Below, piece after piece: positions 34,544 through 42,771 of a stretch of DNA of 64,000 nt. The translations under genes were made by a program, and so were the position numbers. This stretch comes from Maricaulis sp947259345. GTDB lineage: Bacteria > Pseudomonadota > Alphaproteobacteria > Caulobacterales > Maricaulaceae. The stretch covers positions 2,356,001 to 2,420,000 of the forward strand of contig OZ244254.1 of assembly GCA_965217205.1 (NCBI GenBank), in the 5' to 3' direction. The notes under the pieces are model-generated. The model saw only the letters and a list, made by a program, of their open reading frames with translations. It searched no databases and was not told the origin of the DNA. How positions within the stretch are numbered: position 1 is the first letter of the stretch; each line of letters begins with the position of its first letter.

Positions 34544-35284
34544 TCAGCCGTCCACGCCCGCCGCATAGTTTTCCCGCCCGCTCGCGCGCCACACACCACG
34601 GTCGCGTGTCATGCCGGACAGGGCAAGCGCGTCAGCGAGGTCGGGCCAGTCTGTTTCCACGGTCGCGGTCCAGTCAAAGGCCGCGTCACCGAAAACGACC
34701 CGTCCGGCGACATCAAGCCCCTCAACAGCGCCGCCCCAATCCAGAGCAAGCTGATCACCATCACAGGAGAATGTGCCACTGAGCGCTGGACCGGTCCGGT
34801 CTGACAGGCTGGCGAGCGAGACCAGGGCTCGACTTTGCGCAATCCCGGACGCTTCCAAGCAGGCGCCATCACGCAGCTCGATGCGGTCAATACGGGCAAA
34901 GATGGGGGCATCGCGCGTCAGCCCCGGCAGACGATCGAGACCGAGCCGATCCAGCGTCACGGTCAGATCCGTCTGCTCGAACACCATCCGCTCGCGGCCC
35001 AGTCGCACATGCCCGGTACCGCGCAGCCGGGTATCCGCGATCTGCCACGCCCCGCCCAGCTGACCGGTCAGCAAGGCCAGCGGGTCCAGCGAGACCGCCA
35101 CCTCCCGCACCGGCACACCATTGACCTCGAGACCATAAGCCCGGCCCTGCCAGATCGTGCCGAAGACATCGCGATAGCCCAGCGCCTGACTGCCTCCCGC
35201 CGCCAGGGCCACAGCCTTGAGCGGCATCAGGGCGATCAGCCAGACCAGAAGCAGGCCGAGCACCAGGGCAATACGACCCGCCAT
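34544..35284 (-). CDS. gspN: Type II secretion system protein GspN
   Basis: 246 residues, last gene of the operon. A single N-terminal hydrophobic helix (IALVLGLLLVWLIALMPLKAV) anchors a periplasmic domain with the GspN-type start ALGYRDVFGTIWQGRA and ACLEASGIAQ...FSCDGDQLAL (two cysteines that may pair). The ATG shares one base with the gspM stop; a GTG one codon earlier is possible. GspN is an accessory component missing from many T2SS clusters. Confidence 0.85.
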   Translation of the reverse strand: MAGRIALVLGLLLVWLIALMPLKAVALAAGGSQALGYRDVFGTIWQGRAYGLEVNGVPVREVAVSLDPLALLTGQLGGAWQIADTRLRGTGHVRLGRERMVFEQTDLTVTLDRLGLDRLPGLTRDAPIFARIDRIELRDGACLEASGIAQSRALVSLASLSDRTGPALSGTFSCDGDQLALDWGGAVEGLDVAGRVVFGDAAFDWTATVETDWPDLADALALSGMTRDRGVWRASGRENYAAGVDG

Positions 35285-35781
35285 CACCGCCCACCTCGCG
35301 ACAGGACGAAGGAGGCCGAGACGAAGCCATCCGCCTCCCGGTCGAGGGTCGAGGCGCCAAGCTGGATGCCGTGACGCTGTTCCAGGGCGACCAGCCAGGC
35401 CAGGACGGCCGTGGTGTCGGCATTGTCGAGATTGACGGTCAGACGGCCATCCTCGCCGGGCACCATGCGCGCCAGGGCGAGGTCATGCTGCAGGGCCAGT
35501 GATCCGACCACCGCCCGCAAGGACTGGGTCGGCGCCGCACTGACCGGTTGCTCGGCGGCCAGGCGCTGCACGGTTTCGGCATGTGCCTCGACCGACCGGT
35601 ACAGCCGCATGGAGGCCGCATAGTCATCGCGTGCACGTTCATGGGCCGCGGTGAGTGGCCGGACGATCAACACCATCCCCAACAGGATGATGACCAACCC
35701 TGCGGCCAGCCCCAGCATGATCTGCTCACGCAGGGTCAGCCCGGTCCACCAGGCCCCAAGGGAGGTTCCGATCGCACTCAT
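35284..35781 (-). CDS. gspM: Type II secretion system protein GspM
   Basis: 165 residues. A short cytoplasmic segment WWTGLTLREQIMLGLAAGL leads into one transmembrane helix (22-42), then a helical periplasmic region and a ferredoxin-like domain. The WxxLxxREQ start is typical of GspM, the partner of GspL in the inner-membrane platform. Overlaps gspL by 4 bases. Confidence 0.85.
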   Translation of the reverse strand: MSAIGTSLGAWWTGLTLREQIMLGLAAGLVIILLGMVLIVRPLTAAHERARDDYAASMRLYRSVEAHAETVQRLAAEQPVSAAPTQSLRAVVGSLALQHDLALARMVPGEDGRLTVNLDNADTTAVLAWLVALEQRHGIQLGASTLDREADGFVSASFVLSRGGR

Positions 35782-37004
35782 GACAGCCTCACCACAAACT
35801 CACCCTCAATCCCGGCCGTGCCCTCGCGCGCACCGCCATCCTCCAGCTGCAGGCCAAGCGCGTCGGCGCGATCATTGAGTTGGTCAAAATCGGAAAAGTC
35901 GGAATAGGTCGCGCCGACCGACAGCGTGCCGCGCACCGGATCGAAACGGACATGATCCACCCGCACGGTCTCCGCCTCTTCCGTCAACGCATCCAGCGCC
36001 GCCAGCAATTGCAGGAAGACGGACTCGTCATCGCCGGCCAGGGCATTGGCCTGGTCGCGCAGGAGACGTTCGGCTTCCGCCGCAATCACCGGCCGCCCGA
36101 AATCCGGACGGGCATGGCGGAAGACGGCGAGTGTCGCCGCCTCGAAGCGATCCGCCTGCAGACGGTAATAAACCGTCTCGCCACCCAGGAGCAGACCGAA
36201 GCCGACCAACAGGGCCGCCGCCATGGCCAGCGGGCGCCGCAGGGGGCGGATCAGAGCGGACAGGTCGAGCGTCGAAACCAGGCTTTCACCGAACAGGCGC
36301 GGCAGGCCGGCCAAGCGTTCGGCCGGCAAGGCCGAAGCCCGCAGGTCCAGCTCACCCTGGCCGATCGAACGGAAATTCGCGCCGGTCAGGCCCAGCGAAC
36401 GCGACACCGCGATCTCGCCCGTCCCGGCGGCTTCGACGAGCGGTTGGATGACCGATCCGAACAGGGCGGCATCCATAGCCCCGGCCAGCGGCTTGGGCGC
36501 CTCGCCCGCTCCGTCCGGATCATGGGCAAAGAGGATGGCATCGCCGCGATCATACAGCGTCAGCGCTGCGCCGGGTTCGGCGGCAGCGAAACTGTCCGGG
36601 ACGAGGAAAGCGGGACGCTGGATCAGCGGCATCAGGCGTGAGCGCCAGGCCTCGACCTGGTCGACCCCCGCGGCGACCACCCAGCGCTGCCCGTCCGCCT
36701 CGCGCGGTCCAGGGCAGACCTGCGTCTCGTCGAGGCGTGAAGCCAGCTCATCCTCGATCATATAGGGCGCGGCCTGCCGCGCCTGTTGTTCGGAGCGGGC
36801 CGACAGGGCAAGCCGGGACACATGCAGCGCCTCGGACGGCAGCAGGACAAGCGTGCGCGTAACCCCCGCCGCCACATCCGCCGGCAGCGCAGCCTCTTCA
36901 GCCGACAGGCGCCCGTCGCGCAGGCGCTGGCCCGCTTCGCGGTCAACAATCGACCAGGCCACACTGTCCTGCGGGCCCGGTTTCAGGATCAGGTCCTGGC
37001 TCAT
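35778..37004 (-). CDS. gspL: Type II secretion system protein GspL
   Basis: 408 residues. An actin-like cytoplasmic domain occupies about 1-235 (LVLLPSEALHVSRLAL is the conserved strand region), followed by a hydrophobic helix near 255-270 (PLAMAAALLVGFGLLLGG) and a periplasmic domain that pairs with GspM. It recruits the ATPase GspE to the membrane. The ATG used overlaps the gspK stop as ATGA; the frame is open earlier but without support. Confidence 0.87.
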   Translation of the reverse strand: MSQDLILKPGPQDSVAWSIVDREAGQRLRDGRLSAEEAALPADVAAGVTRTLVLLPSEALHVSRLALSARSEQQARQAAPYMIEDELASRLDETQVCPGPREADGQRWVVAAGVDQVEAWRSRLMPLIQRPAFLVPDSFAAAEPGAALTLYDRGDAILFAHDPDGAGEAPKPLAGAMDAALFGSVIQPLVEAAGTGEIAVSRSLGLTGANFRSIGQGELDLRASALPAERLAGLPRLFGESLVSTLDLSALIRPLRRPLAMAAALLVGFGLLLGGETVYYRLQADRFEAATLAVFRHARPDFGRPVIAAEAERLLRDQANALAGDDESVFLQLLAALDALTEEAETVRVDHVRFDPVRGTLSVGATYSDFSDFDQLNDRADALGLQLEDGGAREGTAGIEGEFVVRLS

Positions 37005-38002
37005 CCGATACTTCCATAACGCTGGGACAGGCGCGTTGGCATGACGCCGCCCGTCCATTCAAACAGGGTGTCGAGACGCCAGGCCTGCCCGTCATGGCGG
37101 ACATCCACAGCGACCTCGAAATAGCGGGTTTCCAGCCCGATGGCCGGACGCCGGGCGGCATCGACCTCAAGCTCGGCAATCGCTTCAAGCGCCCAGAACG
37201 CCTCGATATCGGCAAAGCCGGCAGCCGGCCGGGCGAGCAGGACGCCTTCTGCCGCGACCCGCCCCAGCGCACCATCGAACAGGGCGACCAGAAGCGGCCA
37301 GTCCTCGGTCTGCATTGTGTTGATATTGAGCGGAACCGGCGCCGCGACCGGGCGCGCGCACACATGCGGCGCCAGCTGGCGATAAAACGCCGGGGTCATC
37401 GAGGCCAGCGCCAGCAATTCCTCGCGCTCGGCCATCAACGTATTGCCGGTGCGGTAGACGAGCGGGCGATCGGCATAGACCGCGTCCTCGCCGCCGCCCG
37501 GCAGCGGACGGCTATCGCTGTCGATCCAGTCCGTGGCTTCGGCGGCAAGGCGGCCGGCCTCGGCGGAGGGCAGGCCCAGCGCGCGCATCAAGCGCTCAAA
37601 GCGGCGCCGCTGGATCTCGTCCGCGACCAGACCACCCTGCCCGTCTGACACAACCAGGCCATTGATATTGAAACAATTATTGCCGTCGGAAATGCGCCCG
37701 CTCAGCGCCCCGCGCTCAATCGGGAAAGTGCGGGCCTCGCGCAACCAGGCGGCGTCGGGCCGCAAGGCCTGTTCGGGGTCCTGCATTGCGGTGCCGATCA
37801 GGCCGCCGGCAAATTCCCGCGCGCCCATGGCATACCAATAGGCCTGGTCCCGCACCTCCATATTGGCCGACCGGCGCAGGGAGGTTCGCAACTCGCCCGC
37901 CAGCATCATCGCCATCGAGGCCATGACCGCGACCAGAAGGAGCGCGCTGATCAGGGAGGCGCCGCGCTCGGTGTCGGCGGATTTCAACCAGGCGCCCCTC
38001 AT
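37001..38002 (-). CDS. gspK: Type II secretion minor pseudopilin GspK
   Basis: 333 residues. The prepilin leader ends at RGASLISALLLVAVMASM. Lack of Glu at position 5 of the mature protein is normal for GspK, which sits at the pseudopilus tip. The large inserted domain includes NNCFNINGLV and the ATDWIDSDSRPLPGGGEDAVY region, both typical of GspK. Overlaps gspJ and gspL by ATGA junctions. Confidence 0.92.
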   Translation of the reverse strand: MRGAWLKSADTERGASLISALLLVAVMASMAMMLAGELRTSLRRSANMEVRDQAYWYAMGAREFAGGLIGTAMQDPEQALRPDAAWLREARTFPIERGALSGRISDGNNCFNINGLVVSDGQGGLVADEIQRRRFERLMRALGLPSAEAGRLAAEATDWIDSDSRPLPGGGEDAVYADRPLVYRTGNTLMAEREELLALASMTPAFYRQLAPHVCARPVAAPVPLNINTMQTEDWPLLVALFDGALGRVAAEGVLLARPAAGFADIEAFWALEAIAELEVDAARRPAIGLETRYFEVAVDVRHDGQAWRLDTLFEWTGGVMPTRLSQRYGSIG

Positions 38003-38655
38003 TCGCCCGCCTCCGGGGTCAGAAGGATATGCTCCATCGCGCCCAGGCGGGCGTCTTGATAACGCAGGCGCACCGCACGCGGGAAAGCCTGCTCGCCCTG
38101 CCCGGCGACCACGCTGATACGGCGCGACCAGGCCGCGCCGACCAGAAAGTCCAGCTCGACCTCGGCGATATCACCGACCAGCACGCGCTCGATGGCCTCA
38201 CCTACAGCCGCACCATCCGGATAGCGCCAGACGCGGCGGACCAGATCGCCCTCGCGCAGCAGCCAGTCGACCCGGGCCAGGCTCGAGCGCGGCTGGAGAT
38301 GGCCCGGATTGGCCCGGCCGCGCCGGGTGAAGCTGAGGATGACACGCTCGCCATCGCGGGCGACATCCAGCCCGTCCGCATCGCCGGCAAAGACCGCGCG
38401 CAGCGAGCGACCCTCTGCGTCGCGCACCGGACGGCGCACCAGCTGGCCGACATCCTCGCGCATCAGCGTCCGCGCCGTATCCAGCCGCGTGGCATCGGCG
38501 AGGACGTCACCATTTTGCTCCTGCGCCGCCAGGCTGGCCGACATCAGACTGACCGAGATCGTGCCGATCACGGCGAAGATGAAGACCGAAACCAGGACTT
38601 CGGTCAGCGAAAAACCGGCCTCGGCGGGCGGTGATGTCGGAGCGAGCGGGGACAT
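37999..38655 (-). CDS. gspJ: Type II secretion minor pseudopilin GspJ
   Basis: 218 residues. The leader and helix AGFSLTEVLVSVFIFAVIG fit a class IV prepilin with Glu at +5. LMREDVGQLVRRPVRD is the GspJ-specific block after the helix. The ATG shares a base with the gspI stop. Forms the tip complex with GspI and GspK. Confidence 0.9.
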   Translation of the reverse strand: MSPLAPTSPPAEAGFSLTEVLVSVFIFAVIGTISVSLMSASLAAQEQNGDVLADATRLDTARTLMREDVGQLVRRPVRDAEGRSLRAVFAGDADGLDVARDGERVILSFTRRGRANPGHLQPRSSLARVDWLLREGDLVRRVWRYPDGAAVGEAIERVLVGDIAEVELDFLVGAAWSRRISVVAGQGEQAFPRAVRLRYQDARLGAMEHILLTPEAGE

Positions 38656-39023
38656 CACGGCGTCACCCGGCGAAACGTGTCGAGGCGGGCGAGGACCTGC
38701 TCGCCGCCGCTTTCGGTGAGTTCGATTTCGACGCGCACAAGACCCGGCTCACCGGTCGGCGCGGTTCGCGTGCGCCAGTCATAGCTGATCCCGCCCAGCT
38801 CATAGCGCCCGGAGCGGCCCTGCGGCACGCCGGCACGGAGCCATTCTGTGTTCAGCAGGTTCTCCGCCGCCAGGGCTGCCAGGGCCCGGCGCTCGACCGC
38901 GTCGGTATTGCGGGTCGTGACCTGGGTCAGAGTCATCAGGGCCAGACCGGCAATGGCCACCACGGCCAGGGCGACCATCATCTCGATCAGGGAGAACCCG
39001 GTATCGGAGCGCGGGGCGGACAT
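38655..39023 (-). CDS. gspI: Type II secretion minor pseudopilin GspI
   Basis: 122 residues. The prepilin motif TGFSLIEMMVALAVVAIAGLA is followed by AALAAENLLNTEW, the conserved GspI helix, and a short beta domain. It nucleates the pseudopilus tip. Confidence 0.9.
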   Translation of the reverse strand: MSAPRSDTGFSLIEMMVALAVVAIAGLALMTLTQVTTRNTDAVERRALAALAAENLLNTEWLRAGVPQGRSGRYELGGISYDWRTRTAPTGEPGLVRVEIELTESGGEQVLARLDTFRRVTP

Positions 39024-39533
39024 CTAGAGCCCCACCCGCCGGATGAGTGCACCATCAACCTGCCAGGCCAGCTCGACCCGGCCCGCCTCGCCTTCAAGGC
39101 TCAGCGCGAAGGGTTCCGTGAGACCGGCCGGGTCGAACCAGATGACCGGGATGGCGGTCTCATCGGTGTCGGTCCGGGCGATCATCATCCCGTCCCGCAC
39201 CTGCAGCCGCAGGGTCTCCGGCAAAAGGCGGGCGCGCAGGGCCGGGTGGTCCGAGAGCGGCCACCAGCGCTGGTCGACATAGCGATAGAAGGCATAGCGG
39301 CGCCCGAATTCCTCGATCACCAGACCGACCGGCTGGCCGGAGATGATGGCTTCCTGGCTCGCCGTCTGCAGACGCGCGGCCAGCGCATCGGACGCCGCCT
39401 GCAGGGGCGTACGCTCGGGCCGCAGGGACAGCGTTACCGCCAGCGCGACCGTCGCCATGATCGAGACCCCGACGAGGATTTCGATCAGCGACAGGCCCGC
39501 CTCGCGGTCGCGATATCTCGACCCGGACTGCAT
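39024..39533 (-). CDS. gspH: Type II secretion minor pseudopilin GspH
   Basis: 169 residues. Prepilin motif AGLSLIEILVGVSIMATVA, then AARLQTASQEAIISGQPVGL as in GspH/FimT proteins, and a C-terminal beta-rich domain. It starts at the position of the gspG stop (1-base overlap). Confidence 0.9.
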   Translation of the reverse strand: MQSGSRYRDREAGLSLIEILVGVSIMATVALAVTLSLRPERTPLQAASDALAARLQTASQEAIISGQPVGLVIEEFGRRYAFYRYVDQRWWPLSDHPALRARLLPETLRLQVRDGMMIARTDTDETAIPVIWFDPAGLTEPFALSLEGEAGRVELAWQVDGALIRRVGL

Positions 39534-39997
39534 CAGCCCTGCCAGTTTCCGATATCCGCATCCAGGCCTTCCCCGCCCTCACGGCCATCACGGCCAAGGG
39601 AGAAGATGTCGATCATGCCATTTTGGCCCGGATAGACATATTGATAGGGATTGCCCCAGGGATCATCCTGCAGGCGACGGATATAGCCGCCCTCGCGAAA
39701 GCGCGACGCATCGGCCTCGCGCGGCGGGGTCACCAGGGCATTCAGTCCGGCCTCGGAGGACGGGTATTCCCGCATATCCATGCGATAGGCATCCAGCGCC
39801 TGTTCCAGCGTGGCGATATCGGTGCGCGCCTTCTGGACCATGGCCTGGTCCTGCGCGGGCAGGACATTGAGCAGCACGATCGTGCCCATGATGCCGATGA
39901 TGACCACGGCGATCATGATTTCCAGCAGCGAGAAACCGGCTTCGCGGTCTTCCGTGTCGTCCGTATTGGATACGGGTTGAGCGAGTGGGTCGGTCAT
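39533..39997 (-). CDS. gspG: Type II secretion major pseudopilin GspG
   Basis: 154 residues. The prepilin motif AGFSLLEIMIAVVIIGIMG is followed by the GspG-specific calcium-site and C-terminal blocks YPSSEAGLNALV, DPWGNPYQYVYPG and IDIFSLGRDG. The start is the ATG preceded by GGGAGG; an upstream in-frame ATG lacks this. The leader of ~25 residues is longer than usual. Main subunit of the pseudopilus piston. Confidence 0.93.
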   Translation of the reverse strand: MTDPLAQPVSNTDDTEDREAGFSLLEIMIAVVIIGIMGTIVLLNVLPAQDQAMVQKARTDIATLEQALDAYRMDMREYPSSEAGLNALVTPPREADASRFREGGYIRRLQDDPWGNPYQYVYPGQNGMIDIFSLGRDGREGGEGLDADIGNWQG

Positions 39998-40007
39998 CGA
40001 CGCCTCC

Positions 40008-41237
40008 CTAGCCAAGAGCCAAAGTGTTGAGTTGAAGAATGGGCAGGAGGATGGAGAGCACGATCACCACAACCACGCCGCCCAGGATGAGGATGATGCC
40101 GGGTTCCAGCAGGTTGAGCGCCACGGTGACGCTGCCGTCAATCTCCTGCTCCATCTGGTCAGCCGCGCGGCGGAACATCTCCCCCAGCGCGCCCGAGCGT
40201 TCACCGGCCGCGACCATGAACAGCATCAGGGCGGGAAACCAGGCCTGCGCCCGCAGGGCGTCGGACAGGGCGCGGCCGCTTTCGACTTCGCCCAGAACCG
40301 CATCGAGCTTGGCCTTGAAGGCCAGATTGCCGGTCGCGCGCGACGCGGCCCGCAAGGCGTCGGGCAGGATGGCCCCGCTCTCCACCAGAATACCCATTGT
40401 GCGGGCGAAACGGGCGGATTCGACCTGGCGCAGGAAGCCGCCAAGGCCGGGCAGTCGCGCGGTCGCGCCATGCACCCGCAAGCGGATCGCCGGCTGGCGC
40501 ATGAGGAGGCTTGTCGCGATCACCAGAACGGCCAGGCCACCCAGAATGAACGGCCAGCCTGCGGTCAACAGGCTGGAGGCGGCGATCATGAAACGGGTCA
40601 GGGCCGGCAGGGCCATACCCATGCCGGTGAATTGCTCGGCGATGCGCGGGACGACGAAGGTCATCAACAGCGCGACAACGCCGGTCGCCACCACACTCAG
40701 CACGACGGGATAGACCAGCGCGCCGGTGATCCGGTTGGCGATGGCCTCTTCCTTCTCGAGATAATCAGCCAGCCGGGCCAGGACCTGGTCCAGCCCGCCC
40801 GCCGTTTCGCCGGCCGCGATCATGGCGCGATAGACGGCGGGGAAGGATTTGGGAAAGGCCTGCATGGCATCGGACAGGCGCTCGCCTTCGGAGACCCGCG
40901 CCCGCACCGCCATCAACACCCGGCGCATATGATGCCGTCCGCCCTGCTGGGCGAGCAGGCCGAGACATTCGGCCACCGGCATGCCGGCGCCCAGAAGACT
41001 GGCCAGCTGACGCGTCACCAGCATGCGTTCGCGGGCCGAGAGGTCCTGTTGGCGCAAGCGCTCACCGAGGCCGGGCTGCGTCCCCGCCGTGCGCCGGGCT
41101 TCGGCAGGACGGATGGCGAGCGGCGCCATCGACCGGCCGCGCAATTCCCGCCGCGCCGCCAGCGCACTGTCGGCGGTGATCAGGCCGCGCGCCGTCTTGC
41201 CGCGGGCATCGAGGGCTTCATACTCAAACGCCGGCAT
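40008..41237 (-). CDS. gspF: Type II secretion inner-membrane platform protein GspF
   Basis: 409 residues. It begins MPAFEYEALDARGK, the canonical GspF start, and has two T2SF repeats with LVTRQLASLLGAGMPV and SARFARTMGILVESGAILPDAL, and three transmembrane helices. The start overlaps the gspE end by 14 bases; the longer frame to 41381 reads into gspE and is discarded. Couples GspE to pseudopilus assembly. Confidence 0.94.
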   Translation of the reverse strand: MPAFEYEALDARGKTARGLITADSALAARRELRGRSMAPLAIRPAEARRTAGTQPGLGERLRQQDLSARERMLVTRQLASLLGAGMPVAECLGLLAQQGGRHHMRRVLMAVRARVSEGERLSDAMQAFPKSFPAVYRAMIAAGETAGGLDQVLARLADYLEKEEAIANRITGALVYPVVLSVVATGVVALLMTFVVPRIAEQFTGMGMALPALTRFMIAASSLLTAGWPFILGGLAVLVIATSLLMRQPAIRLRVHGATARLPGLGGFLRQVESARFARTMGILVESGAILPDALRAASRATGNLAFKAKLDAVLGEVESGRALSDALRAQAWFPALMLFMVAAGERSGALGEMFRRAADQMEQEIDGSVTVALNLLEPGIILILGGVVVVIVLSILLPILQLNTLALG

Positions 41238-42771
41238 GACGCTCGCCCTCCTCGCGGCAAACGCGCAGGACTTCGGCCAGGCTGGTCGTGCCGGCGAGGG
41301 CCAGTTCGACGCCATTGCGGAACAGGGTCGGTCGTTTGGCAAAGGCATGGGCGGCCATGTCGGCCTCGCGGGCATCGTCATGGATCTGCTTGCGCAGCGT
41401 GTCGTCGACCATCACCAGTTCATACAGCCCGGTCCGGCCGTCATAGCCGGTCTGCTTGCACTGGCTGCAACCGGTCGGCCGGTGCAGGGTGATATCGCTT
41501 CGCCCGGCCAGGCCCAGCAGGTCGAGCTCGGCGGCGTCGGGCGTGTAGCTTTCGGCGCAATGTCCGCACAGGCGGCGCACCAGGCGCTGGGCGACAATCG
41601 CAGTCAGGGTCGAGGCGAGCAGATAGCTCTCCACACCCATATCGCGCAGGCGGGCAATCGCCGCCACGGCGGAATTGGTGTGCACGGTCGACAGGACGAG
41701 ATGGCCGGTCAGGCTGGCCTGGACGGCAATGCGCGCGGTCTCGGCATCGCGGATCTCGCCGACCATGACGATGTCCGGATCCTGGCGCAAAATGGCGCGC
41801 AGACCGGCGGCAAAGGTCATCCCGACCTTGGTATTGACCTGGGTCTGGCCGATCCCGTCGATCGCGTATTCGACCGGATCCTCGACGGTGAGGATATTGC
41901 GGCTCTCCGCATTGAGCGCATTGAGCCCGGCATAGAGCGTGGTCGTCTTGCCCGCCCCGGTCGGACCGGTCACCAGGATGATGCCATTGGGCTGAGCGAG
42001 CGCCTTTTCCATATCCGCCAGCATCGCCGCCGGCAGACCGAGATCGGCCAGACGGAAACGGGCCGCGGAATTGTCGAGCAGACGCAGGACGACCCGTTCG
42101 CCATGCCGCGAGGGCAGGGTCGAAACCCGCACATCGACCGATTGCCGGCCCAGCGTGATCGACAGGCGGCCATCCTGGGGGATGCGTTTCTCGGCAATGT
42201 CGAGCCGGGCCATGACCTTGATCCGGGAGACCAGGGGCGAGGCCAGACGCGGCGGAACCGAGGCGGTCTCGTGCAGGACGCCATCGACACGATAGCGGAT
42301 GGAGACGCGATCCTCAAAGGGCTCGACATGGACGTCCGAAGCGGCAGTGCGAACAGCCTCGGCGATGAGACCATTGATCAGGCGGATGATGGGCGCGTCG
42401 CTGTCACTGTCGAGCAGATCCTCGCTGCGCGGCATCTCGTCGATCAGACGGGTGAGACTGTCCTCACCCTCGCCGGCCTCCTCCATCGTCTCGCTGCCAA
42501 CGCCCGTCCAGGCATAGATGTCCGACAGGGCCCGATCATAGTCGGCCGGGGCACATTCGCGGACCGGGCAGGTATGACCGACCACACGGCGCACCTCCAA
42601 GAGGGCCCGGCGGTCGGCGCCGCTGCGCAGAAGGAATATCCCCGCATCACCTGGGTTGGCCGCCGGCTGGAAAGCAATCCCGGCTTGGCGCGCGAAGGCG
42701 TAGGTGACCGGTGTGCGGCTGGCCGCGGGCGTGTCGGTAGCAGTGGCGGTATCGGTGGCGGTGTCAGTCAC
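41224..42771 (-). CDS. gspE: Type II secretion ATPase GspE
   Basis: 515 residues. Walker A GPTGAGKTT at 269-277, Asp box, Walker B DPDIVMVGEIRD, the His box LVLSTVHTNSA, and the C-terminal zinc-binding CxxC pairs (CGHC and CSQCK). Upstream are ASDVHVEPFED and IRYRVDGVLHE, common to the GspE/PilB group. Powers pseudopilus extension. The N-terminus has a Thr/Ala/Asp repeat (TDTATDTATATDT) that also encodes the gspD end in another frame. Confidence 0.96.
   Translation of the reverse strand: MTDTATDTATATDTPAASRTPVTYAFARQAGIAFQPAANPGDAGIFLLRSGADRRALLEVRRVVGHTCPVRECAPADYDRALSDIYAWTGVGSETMEEAGEGEDSLTRLIDEMPRSEDLLDSDSDAPIIRLINGLIAEAVRTAASDVHVEPFEDRVSIRYRVDGVLHETASVPPRLASPLVSRIKVMARLDIAEKRIPQDGRLSITLGRQSVDVRVSTLPSRHGERVVLRLLDNSAARFRLADLGLPAAMLADMEKALAQPNGIILVTGPTGAGKTTTLYAGLNALNAESRNILTVEDPVEYAIDGIGQTQVNTKVGMTFAAGLRAILRQDPDIVMVGEIRDAETARIAVQASLTGHLVLSTVHTNSAVAAIARLRDMGVESYLLASTLTAIVAQRLVRRLCGHCAESYTPDAAELDLLGLAGRSDITLHRPTGCSQCKQTGYDGRTGLYELVMVDDTLRKQIHDDAREADMAAHAFAKRPTLFRNGVELALAGTTSLAEVLRVCREEGERHAGV

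Noticed and set aside
42715..42771. Tandem repeat at the gspE start as a regulatory element
   Set aside because: The short TDTA-type repeat is coding for the disordered N-terminus of GspE and overlaps the gspD end by only a few bases; no regulatory geometry is seen.
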